Shown here piece by piece: positions 1 through 7,400 of a DNA stretch of 56,656 nucleotides. This DNA is from Cyanobacteria bacterium SBLK (GTDB taxonomy: Bacteria; Cyanobacteriota; Cyanobacteriia; Cyanobacteriales; Spirulinaceae). The stretch's first letter is position 1, and every line of letters begins with the position of its first letter. The stretch is taken from assembly GCA_017746715.1 (NCBI GenBank), contig JAGHZQ010000086.1, forward strand, positions 1 through 56,656. Direction: 5' to 3'. Position numbers and translations under genes: made by a program. A model generated the notes under the pieces. That model saw nothing but the letters and a program-made list of their open reading frames with translations, was not told where the DNA came from and searched no databases.

Positions 1-107
1 TGGGAGAGAGGGAGAATGGGGGAATGGGAGAGAGGGAGAATGGGGGAATGGGAGAGAGGGAGAATGGGGGAATGGGAGAGAGGGAGAATGGGGGAATGGG
101 GGAATGG
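1..107. repeat. Purine-rich minisatellite, 24-bp unit
   Basis: About four near-identical tandem copies of a 24-bp G/A unit (TGGGAGAGAGGGAGAATGGG followed by GGAA), then a shortened copy. The array starts at or before the window edge. It lies downstream of the four-helix-bundle gene, which is read toward it. Related C/T-rich tracts (the same strand asymmetry seen from the other strand) occur at about 503-540 and 2502-2593 in the same locus. There are no spacers, so it is not a CRISPR array. Confidence 0.9.
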
Positions 108-113
108 GTGGGG

Positions 114-497
114 CTATTTGGGGATTAGCCATTTTTTGGGTTGGTCTATCATGCGAATTAGACCGCTTAGGATTTTGTTATAACTGTCGTATAATTCTCG
201 GGCTGGCTGGGTTTCTATATAGTTACATTTGACAGCGAATTTTATCCAGACTTGGGTTTCTGCGGCTTCTGCTTCGCAATCGCTTAATTTGGCGATAAAT
301 GCGGCTTCATATCTTCTTTTTCTCCATGCTTCTGCAAGATTGGCACATACGGAACGAGATGAACGACGGATTTGATCGGTTAATGAATATTTCTCTTCTT
401 TGGGAAATTTTTTCGATAGTTCAAATATTCTCATTGCTGCGTCAAAGGCTACTTGAAAAACTTTTAAATCCTCATGTGTTCTAATTGTCTTATCCAT
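114..497 (-). CDS. Four-helix-bundle protein (S23/TIGR02436-like)
   Basis: This 127-residue protein belongs to the small four-helix-bundle family once annotated as 23S rRNA intervening-sequence or S23 protein. Recognisable features are the N-terminal LKVFQVAFDAAMRIFELSKK helix, the basic QIRRSSRSVCANLAEAWRKR segment, and the acidic SDCEAEAAETQVWIKFA helix. The family forms pentameric bundles and often sits beside restriction or retroelement genes; its biochemical role is unclear. ATG at 497 is preferred because a GGGGAG ribosome-binding site lies about 5 bases upstream. The frame is also open upstream, into the displaced 3' part of hsdS, so a fusion would form if the hsdS frameshift were absent. 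It is the last gene of the minus-strand hsd operon. Confidence 0.75.
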   Translation of the reverse strand: MDKTIRTHEDLKVFQVAFDAAMRIFELSKKFPKEEKYSLTDQIRRSSRSVCANLAEAWRKRRYEAAFIAKLSDCEAEAAETQVWIKFAVKCNYIETQPARELYDSYNKILSGLIRMIDQPKKWLIPK

Positions 498-1762
498 CAC
501 ACTCCCCTTCCCCCATTCTTCCCCTTCTCCCCTTCTTCTCTCTAAAGGGCAAGCAGAAATTTTCCCGGTCATCAGTTCTTCTAGCATAGCGTGAAAGAGT
601 TCCTCGGTTAGGGCGATTTCTTTTTCTAGGGCTTGGATTTTGCGATCGCAGCTTTTAAAAATCTTTATAAGATAAATTTGTTCTGCTAAAGAAGGTAACG
701 CAATTTGATACTGTTTAACTATGCCAAGATTAAGATGTGAAATTTGTCCATAGCTCTTAGATTTTCATATTGATTTATTAGATATTGCCAAAGAAACTCA
801 GAATTGATTTTAGAAGTTGTTACAATTGCTCCTGTATTTTGCGAAGTAGTAGCAGGAATTTCTAATAATGATACTTTGCCTCTTGTTTTTCCTTGACCAT
901 ACATTGCGATAAATACAGTCTTAGGCGGATAAATTTTAAGATTATATTTTATTTGTGCTTGTTGACTAATAAAAACATCAGAGTTGTAAATTTTATTATT
1001 GGAGATTTGTGTTGTTTTAATAAATGCAATGTCACCTTGATAATATTCCTTGTTTTTAGTAGACGGTGTAGTGCCTGTAGAAACTTGACAAATTTCCCCT
1101 AATTTAACAACATCCCAACTCTCAGGAATCTCGCCGATTTTTGTTTCTTTCCGAGGCTCATTTCTCGTACCGTGGGTAAAGAGATATTCCATCAATGCGG
1201 CTTTGCGTTCTCGTTCCAATTCTAACTCTCGCTGGCGGGTTTCTTTGGTTTTCTGGATGGTTCTGAGAATCCGCGCGATCGCTTTTTGTTCCGCAATTGG
1301 AGGGAGATAAATCAGTAAGTTTTTAATGATTGGAATATTTACACCACCTTTTAATTTTCCTCCTTTGTTAGCATTGATTTGCTTCCAATAATTAGAACTA
1401 TCAAAATAAAAATTCAAAAACTCTGCTAATAATTTATCTTTTGCCTTGACACGAATAAGATAAGAAGCAAACACAGACTTACAGCATTCACGAACTAAGA
1501 AAGATTTTCCTGTAGTTGCTCCAATACGAGCAATGACTATATCACCGGGAAACAAAACATATTTATCAATTTTAGTCTCATCAACTTCACAATATGGCAC
1601 ATTATCCCATTGCACTCTGCCATCTTGAATATCCGTAATTCTTAATAATTTATACCCGCTATCTTGTTCGATTGCACTTGCTGTATAGCCATACTGAGGT
1701 TTTTCGCAATATTCTCCCAATTTTACAACTTTCCAATGTTCGGGAACTTGTATTTCTTTCAT
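498..1762 (-). pseudogene. hsdS: Type I restriction specificity subunit HsdS, frameshifted
   Basis: HsdS chooses the DNA target of a type I restriction-modification enzyme. Two target-recognition domains are visible, at about residues 5-165 (with FPGDIVIARIGATTGKSF) and from about 215 (beginning IPESWDVVKLGEICQVSTG). They are joined by the usual helical spacer (AEQKAIARILRTIQ). The annotated frame stops at 719 after an uncharacteristic FHILILA tail. In the next frame the expected C-terminus continues as GQISHLNLG, then LPSLAEQ, then a long helix ending in FHAMLEELMTGKI. Restoring one G (C on the plus strand) at about 748-749 would rejoin the halves. After LMTGKI no stop is met before the downstream four-helix-bundle gene. 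It follows the PIN toxin by 2 bp. Either a real mutation or a sequence error in a short homopolymer. Confidence 0.85.
503..540. repeat. Pyrimidine-rich tract between hsdS and the four-helix-bundle gene
   Basis: A C/T-rich run (CCCCTTCCCCCATTCTTCCC and onward) that encodes a low-complexity Arg/Gly/Glu-rich linker on the minus strand. It resembles the minisatellites at 1-107 and 2502-2593. It also supplies the GGGGAG ribosome-binding site of the four-helix-bundle gene. Confidence 0.6.
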
Positions 1763-1764
1763 TC

Positions 1765-2196
1765 CTATCCTTTCCCTATCTCATCAGAAATAATCAGATC
1801 GATCGCTTCATTCCGATTTTTACGATAAACGCGAAAATCGCTATCTAAAGTCAAAATACAACTGCCTTTAATCAACTCGCTCATCCTCACCAAACAAGCA
1901 TCGGCAAAAGACATCGGCACATTTTGATAGCGCTTCATTAAAACTCTGATGGATTCACTTTCAGCCGTTAATTGAAAAGGAATTTGAATATTGCCAGTGC
2001 TAACAAACTCCATAACAGTATCCTCACCATTATAGACATCATGTAACAGAAAACAAGCCTCCGTTATCACTGCCTCGCAAGTCAAAAAAGGATATGGCAA
2101 ATTAGCCACTTGTTGAGTGACCCACTTATGATAAGATTCCCGACGACTAATGAGTGCAACCAATGGACCCGTATCAATTAAGATAGATTGTTTCAT
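1765..2196 (-). CDS. PIN-domain toxin-like ribonuclease (VapC-type)
   Basis: This 143-residue protein has the layout of a PIN nuclease. The first acidic residue is in ILIDTGPLVALIS near the N-terminus, a conserved Glu lies in CEAVITEACFLL, and the second Asp cluster is in SFADACLVRMSEL and LTLDSDFRVY. PIN toxins of the VapC type cleave RNA through a metal-bound acidic centre. It overlaps the upstream 85-residue gene by 4 bp (ATGA), the usual toxin/antitoxin arrangement, and ends 2 bp before hsdS. Toxicity is inferred from family and context; all catalytic acidic positions look intact. Confidence 0.8.
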   Translation of the reverse strand: MKQSILIDTGPLVALISRRESYHKWVTQQVANLPYPFLTCEAVITEACFLLHDVYNGEDTVMEFVSTGNIQIPFQLTAESESIRVLMKRYQNVPMSFADACLVRMSELIKGSCILTLDSDFRVYRKNRNEAIDLIISDEIGKG

Positions 2197-2450
2197 TTTG
2201 AGCCAAGTCTTTTCAAATATTCCTTATTAGTCGCCAAATCTCCCGGACCCCCATCAACGCGCCCGATCAAATCCTTAGCAGATTCCAAAAACGAAATCGG
2301 TTCTTGTTCCGCACCCTCATTTTCCTCATGTTGTTGTTTTTCCTGAAACAGTAAAAAGGCAGCAAAATTCAATAATTGTTGCTGACGTTCCGACGACAAA
2401 AGATTAAACCGTTCCAGCAGCAAATCTTCCTTAGTAATCGTTTGCGACAC
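2193..2450 (-). CDS. Putative antitoxin of the PIN toxin
   Basis: An 85-residue, charged, helix-rich protein beginning MSQTITKEDLLLERFNLLSS. A helix containing SSERQQQLLNFAAFLLFQEK is followed by an acidic, flexible C-terminal half ending YLKRLGSK. Small proteins of this form directly upstream of PIN nucleases usually neutralise them and repress their own operon. Its stop overlaps the toxin start by 4 bp, implying coupled translation. I see no clear ribbon-helix-helix or AbrB signature, so the antitoxin subfamily is left open. Confidence 0.65.
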   Translation of the reverse strand: MSQTITKEDLLLERFNLLSSERQQQLLNFAAFLLFQEKQQHEENEGAEQEPISFLESAKDLIGRVDGGPGDLATNKEYLKRLGSK

Positions 2451-2487
2451 AATTCAAATCCTCCAAGCAATCTTTTCCATTGTACGC

Positions 2488-4227
2488 TCAATCCCGCCCC
2501 TCATTCTCCCATTCCCCCATTCCCCCATTCCTCCCATTCTCCCCATTCCTCCCATTCTCCCCATTCCTCCCATTCTCCCCTTCCCCCATTCCCAAAAGAG
2601 AAAGCACCCCAAACAGAGCACGATCGCTCTCCTCCCTCTCCCCCTTCGCCCGCTCCAAATCCGCTAAAATATCCACCAGAGAACGATGTACCACCTTCTC
2701 GCTCACATCCACAAACTGAGAAGGACTGAGATTGTAATCCGCCTCCCGTAACTCCTCCAGAGAGACAATCGCACTCAGCCGTTCCCGCGCCTCCTAATTG
2801 CGATAAACTTTCGTTATAACTTGAATCCCCTCCTTCGTTAAAATATTCTTCGGATCGCCCTTCACAAAATACTCAGACCCATTCACTAACAAAACTTGAC
2901 CCTTGCGATCCTCCGGCTTCTGATGATTGAGCAAAATAACCACCCCAGGAGCCGTCGTATTGTAAAAAAGGTCTTCCGGTAACAAAATCACCCCCTCCAC
3001 GCGATCGCTCGCAAACACCTTGCGAATATCCCGTTCCTTATTCGTCTGCTGACTCCCCGAACCCCGAGAAACCGCCCCCGTATCCAACACCACCGCCGCC
3101 CGACCATTCTCCTTCAAAGATGCCCAAATATGCTGCATCCAACCCCAATCCGCCGTATTTTTGGGCGCAACCCCCTCCTCAAACCGAGCAAAAGGATCGT
3201 TCTCATAAAAGTCGGAATCATAATTATCCTGATTCCACATGGGATTGGAAACAATATAATCGAACTTCACCAAGCGATCGCCCGCAATAAACTTCGGCTG
3301 TCGAAACGTATCCCCAATTTCAATACGAGAATCGGTAAAATCCTGTAAAAACATATTCATTTTCGCGATCGCAAAAGTCGTCGGATTTAACTCCTGCCCG
3401 AATAAGCGAGGTGCCTTACTTTCCTCCCCCGGATGCTTGCGATTGAACACCAAACGGGGCTTAATCAATAACCGTCCCGATCCGCAAGTCGGATCGTAAA
3501 TCGTCGTATAAGGTTCGGGATCGATAATCTCCGCAATCAACCAACCCACCTCCGACGGCGTTAAAAACTCCCCCGCACTTTGTCCCTGTCCCTCCGCAAA
3601 CTTCCTGAGCAAATACTCGTATGCTTCCCCTAAAATATCCGCATTGGTATTCTTCAACCCCAAACGATGGCGACTGACCACCTCAATTAAAGCCGAAAGG
3701 CGATCGTCATCCAAAATGCGCTGATTGCTCTGCTTTTCGTTATAATCTTTAAGGGTCAGAGTCCCGGATAAATCCCGATTCAACCGCGCCACCTCTCGCA
3801 TCGCCGTCGTAACGAACTCCCCTAAACCGTCCTTGGGATGAAAGCGAATCTTGTCCCAAGTGTATTCTGGCGGGATATAATAGCGAACGATCGCTGCCCG
3901 ATTATTCTGTAACGCATCTTGGCGATCGGCTTCGATAAAAGCCCGAGCCAACTCCCCACCCCCAAACTTTTCCGCGCATTTCTCGTACTCGTCGTCAAAA
4001 ACATCCGAAAGACGCTTGTAAAAAATCAAAGGCAGGATAAAATCCTTAAACTTAGGCGCATCCGTTGCCCCTCGTATCTTACACGCCGCATCCCACAGCC
4101 ACGTTTCCATCGCGGGAATATCCAACTTTTCCCCCGCCTTTTCGAGGGAGTCGAGGAGAGATAATTGGGCAGATCCATTATTTTCCGAAGTTTTCTTCTT
4201 GCGATTTTTTCTGACTCCGCGAGGCAC
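2488..4227 (-). pseudogene. hsdM: Type I restriction methylase HsdM, interrupted by an amber codon
   Basis: HsdM methylates adenine in the type I complex. The N-terminal HsdM_N helices (METWLWDAACKIRGATDAPK onward) are present, as are the SAM-binding motif YDPTCGSGRLL and the catalytic SNPMWN (NPPF-type) motif. GTG at 4227 is the best start because AAGGAG lies 7 bases upstream; the longer open frame has no such support. A TAG codon at 2794-2796 stops the protein after VITKVYRN. The same frame then continues with clear HsdM C-terminal sequence (EARERLSAIVSLEELREADY, then LSPSQFVDVSEKV) to a stop at 2488. A TGG-to-TAG change explains this. The final residues are a low-complexity tail made by a minisatellite. 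No hsdR is in the window. Confidence 0.88.
2502..2593. repeat. Pyrimidine-rich minisatellite at the 3' end of hsdM
   Basis: Tandem copies of a unit of about 18 bp (CCCATTCTCCCCATTCCT) read on the minus strand as repeated GRNGEN at the extreme C-terminus of hsdM. It resembles the arrays at 1-107 and 503-540 in composition and strand bias. It has replaced or extended the natural end of the gene. Confidence 0.85.
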
Positions 4228-4382
4228 GATATGACTCCTTCTTGCACGAATATCGATCGTAACCGATCTGCATTCTGGTGTAAATCGTTTCGGGTTAATG
4301 CGATCGCTTCCCCGCATTGCAAAAAAGATTTTCCTCTCCCTTGACAAATTTCGGTTTAATTTTGCTATACTAATAAATCCGA

Positions 4383-4456
<74 letters not shown>

Positions 4457-4529
4457 TATCAGTTAACACCAAATAAATTCAATTATCGCGATTGCCCCGC
4501 TTCTTCGAGCCTTCACGATTACTCAAAAA

Positions 4530-5432
4530 TTATCTTTTTGAAACGGCTTCAATCCACTCCCGTAAAATCGGATTGACTACTTCCGGTGCTTCATCTTGGG
4601 GACAATGCCCCAATTCTTCCAGAGGAATAAACCGTTCGATTGTTGAAAACTCGGCGAATTTTTGCCCTAACTCAATCGGTTCCCAAGGATCTTCTTTCCC
4701 CCACAAAACGATCGCGGGACAAGGTAAAATTGGAATCAAATCCTCGGGCAAAGGACCCTGAGAATAGTTGGTAAACGCAATAAAAACATCCGCAGCCCCG
4801 GAATCGGCGGCAGGTTTCATTAAAATATCGATTAACTCATCCGTAACCGCTTCTTGGCGATGATATGCTTGCAAGAGAACATTTTTAACAAATTTGGGTT
4901 TGGCTAACTGTTGAAAAAAGAAATGTCCGAACCATTTTTGTTTGAGTAACTGCTGCATGATGGGGGCAGAAAGTTGTTGATGCCATGGTAATCCTTGACG
5001 CTTGCGATCGTGCAATAAACGCAGAGAAAAATTAATCGCCGCAACGCCTAACACCCAATCAGAATGGGAAACCGCCGCTTGCATGGCAACAATACAACCG
5101 ATAGAATTCCCCACCAAAAAAGCCGGAGTTCCCACCACTTCCCGACAAAAATCGGCGATTTGTTGCGCCCAAGTCTCAAACGTATATTCAATTTCTACCC
5201 CCGGTTTGGGTTTCGCAGAACCGCCAAAACCGATTAAATCGATCGCATAACAGCGCATCGTTTCCCCTAAAACGGGAATATTTTTGCGCCAATGTCCCCA
5301 AGATGCCCCAAAACCGTGAATGAGAATCACCGCAACTCCTTCATTGCCACAGTTTTGATAGCAAATCTCAAACCCTTGCCACTGCCAAGATTTCGGTTGG
5401 GTTGAGTTTGCCATTGTTTCCGTTGTCGCCAT
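4530..5432 (-). CDS. Alpha/beta-fold hydrolase
   Basis: A 300-residue alpha/beta hydrolase of the type common and conserved in cyanobacteria and plastids. The oxyanion-hole motif is VILIHGFGASWGHW and the nucleophile elbow is GNSIG (Ser nucleophile). The acidic residue probably lies in LWGKEDPWEP, and the catalytic His in LEELGHCPQDEAP. The full catalytic triad is therefore visible. The substrate is unknown. ATG at 5432 is preferred over the longer frame because family members start just before the SWQWQGFEICYQNCG region and the extra residues look like untranslated sequence. It is divergent from the Uma2 gene with 73 bp between the starts. Confidence 0.85.
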   Translation of the reverse strand: MATTETMANSTQPKSWQWQGFEICYQNCGNEGVAVILIHGFGASWGHWRKNIPVLGETMRCYAIDLIGFGGSAKPKPGVEIEYTFETWAQQIADFCREVVGTPAFLVGNSIGCIVAMQAAVSHSDWVLGVAAINFSLRLLHDRKRQGLPWHQQLSAPIMQQLLKQKWFGHFFFQQLAKPKFVKNVLLQAYHRQEAVTDELIDILMKPAADSGAADVFIAFTNYSQGPLPEDLIPILPCPAIVLWGKEDPWEPIELGQKFAEFSTIERFIPLEELGHCPQDEAPEVVNPILREWIEAVSKR

Positions 5433-5505
5433 CGCGCGATCGCTCCCCCTTTTTACCTGTAGAATAGCAGAAAAGCGAATCTTGAATCTTTCCTCAATTC
5501 TTGGC

Positions 5506-6261
5506 ATGATAACAACAAGCGTTCCCCTCGAAATTAAGTGGGAAAAGTTACCTGAAGACTATATCCTTCCCGACGACCCCGTGGATAACATCAACCAACC
5601 CCTCCTCGCCGAAGCTCTCAGCGAAAGTCTGGAACTCGCAGGCAGAATCTCGGAAAATGTCCTCACCGGCACGAATTACGGCATCTGCGCCACCGTAAAT
5701 GGCAAAATGGTCGTCAAAGCCCCCGATTGGTTCTACGTCCCTTCCATCCGCGTCACGAGAGCAGACATCGATCGCAGCTATACCCCCCAACTGCAAGGGG
5801 ATATCCCCGCGATCGTCATGGAATTCCTCTCGGAAACCGAAGGCACGGAATACTCCACCAAACCCACCTATCCCCCCGGTAAATGGTTCTTCTACGAACA
5901 GATTTTGCGCGTGCCGACTTATGCTATCTTCAATCTGGCAGAGGGCATTTTCGAGGTCTATCGTCCCGATACTTCCGGACGCTATCGCGAAGAAACGCCC
6001 AATCGCGAAAATCGTTATTGGATTCCCGAACTTTCCTTATTTTTGGGACTTTGGCAGGGGACGCGACGCAATCGAGAGGGAAACTGGTTGCGTTGGTGGG
6101 ATGAAAATGGCACGCTTTTATCTTGGGGATCGGAATTGGTTCAACAAGAACGAGAACGCGCCCAACAAGAACGAGAACGCGCCCAACAAGAACGAGAACG
6201 CGCCGATCGCTTCATTGCCCAATTACGCGCAGCAGGCATCGAACCCAATCTAGAGCTATGA
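5506..6261 (+). CDS. Uma2 family (DUF820) putative endonuclease
   Basis: A 251-residue member of the Uma2/DUF820 family, highly expanded in cyanobacteria, with a PD-(D/E)XK nuclease-like fold. The core is KAPDWFYVP followed by PAIVMEFLSETEG and the KWFFYEQILRVPTYAIFNL strand region. The C-terminus carries three copies of QQERERA from a 21-bp DNA repeat, probably a short charged coiled coil. ATG at 5506 matches the family N-terminus; a TTG further upstream is less likely. Its stop overlaps the start of the dehydratase gene (ATGA). Many family members have no known function, so the nuclease activity is inferred. Confidence 0.8.
   Translation: MITTSVPLEIKWEKLPEDYILPDDPVDNINQPLLAEALSESLELAGRISENVLTGTNYGICATVNGKMVVKAPDWFYVPSIRVTRADIDRSYTPQLQGDIPAIVMEFLSETEGTEYSTKPTYPPGKWFFYEQILRVPTYAIFNLAEGIFEVYRPDTSGRYREETPNRENRYWIPELSLFLGLWQGTRRNREGNWLRWWDENGTLLSWGSELVQQERERAQQERERAQQERERADRFIAQLRAAGIEPNLEL
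6142..6204 (+). repeat. Three 21-bp in-frame tandem repeats
   Basis: Three perfect copies of a 21-bp unit starting CAACAAGAACGAGAACGCGC, each encoding QQERERA, in the C-terminal coiled-coil tail of the Uma2 protein. Copy number could vary without breaking the frame. Confidence 0.95.
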
Positions 6262-7223
6262 TAACCTACGCAGACATCGAAGCCGCCGCCGATCGCCTCG
6301 AGGGAGTCGCCCATCGCACTCCTGTCATGACTTCCCGGCAATTTAACGAAAGAACCCAAAGTCAAGTCTTTTTCAAATGCGAGAATTTTCAACGCATCGG
6401 TGCATTTAAGTTCAGAGGTGCATATAATGCTCTCTCTCAACTGTCTCCAGAAAAAAAACAAAAAGGAGTCGTCACTTATTCTTCTGGGAATCACGCCCAA
6501 GCCGTCGCTTTATCCGGCAAACTCCTCGAGATTCCCACCACGATCGTGATGCCGAGGGATGCCCCAGAGGTTAAAATCGCGGCAACCCGAGGCTATGGCG
6601 CGGAAATTATTCTCTACGATCGCGCCGAAGCCATTCGCGAAAAAGTTGCCCTCAAACTCTGCCAAGAACGCGGCTCGACCCTTATTCCTCCCTACAATCA
6701 CCCTCACGTGATTGCCGGACAAGGAACGACCGCCAAAGAACTCATTGAAGAAGTCGGAAATTTGGATCTCTTGTTAGTGTGTTGTGGTGGGGGTGGATTA
6801 CTTTCCGGCTGCGCGATCGCGACCAAAACCCTCTTGCCCCATTGTCGTGTCATCGGGGTCGAACCGGAAACTGGAGACGACGGCACGCGATCGTTTCACA
6901 GCAAGACTTTGCAGCGTATTGAAAATCCCAATACCATCGCAGACGGTGCGAGAACTCCATCTTTGGGATCGCTTACCTTTCCCATTATTTTAGAATACGT
7001 TGATGACATGGTAACGGTAAGCGATCGCGCCCTTTTAGAAACCATGTTTTTCCTTTGGGAACGCTTAAAAATTGTCGTCGAACCGACGGGAGCATTAGCT
7101 GCAACAGCCTTATTCGAACGCATCGTTCGCTCCCCCGGAAAGCGTATCGGCGTAACGATTAGCGGTGGTAATATCGAACTGAAAAAATTGGTTGCTTTTC
7201 TCGATCGTCCAATCTCATCCTAA
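6258..7223 (+). CDS. PLP-dependent threonine/serine dehydratase
   Basis: A 321-residue fold-type II PLP enzyme. Lys51 in RIGAFKFRGAYNAL is the Schiff-base lysine. TYSSGNHAQAVA binds the substrate carboxylate and CCGGGGLLSGCA binds the cofactor phosphate. The short form lacks the C-terminal ACT regulatory domain of biosynthetic IlvA. That fits a catabolic threonine dehydratase, threo-3-hydroxyaspartate ammonia-lyase or serine racemase; these cannot be separated by eye. The start at 6258 is fixed by the ATGA overlap with the Uma2 stop. The longer upstream open frame only reads the Uma2 repeats out of frame. Confidence 0.88.
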   Translation: MITYADIEAAADRLEGVAHRTPVMTSRQFNERTQSQVFFKCENFQRIGAFKFRGAYNALSQLSPEKKQKGVVTYSSGNHAQAVALSGKLLEIPTTIVMPRDAPEVKIAATRGYGAEIILYDRAEAIREKVALKLCQERGSTLIPPYNHPHVIAGQGTTAKELIEEVGNLDLLLVCCGGGGLLSGCAIATKTLLPHCRVIGVEPETGDDGTRSFHSKTLQRIENPNTIADGARTPSLGSLTFPIILEYVDDMVTVSDRALLETMFFLWERLKIVVEPTGALAATALFERIVRSPGKRIGVTISGGNIELKKLVAFLDRPISS

Positions 7224-7400
7224 CCCAAATAACAAGCCAAGAACTCCGAAAAAAAGATTTAGGGAAAAGCAAAATTTTTATCAGCCTGCAAGATCGTTCT
7301 CTTCAAAATTCTCGATTGTTGAAAGCGCTAAAATAGAGTTCGTCATGACATTCGATTGAAAGCGCGCCGACGAACGCGAACCAACGGTTAAGAATGAAGA

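Noticed and set aside
1..107. Regular short repeats at the window start as a possible CRISPR array
   Set aside because: The units are directly tandem with no variable spacers and are pure G/A minisatellite.
2376..2729. Plus-strand open frames rich in Ser/Pro/His
   Set aside because: They are translations of the pyrimidine-rich minisatellite opposite the hsdM 3' end.
6123..6257. Extended N-terminus for the dehydratase
   Set aside because: It reads the Uma2 QQERERA repeat out of frame as an Arg/Thr run; the ATGA start at 6258 matches the family.
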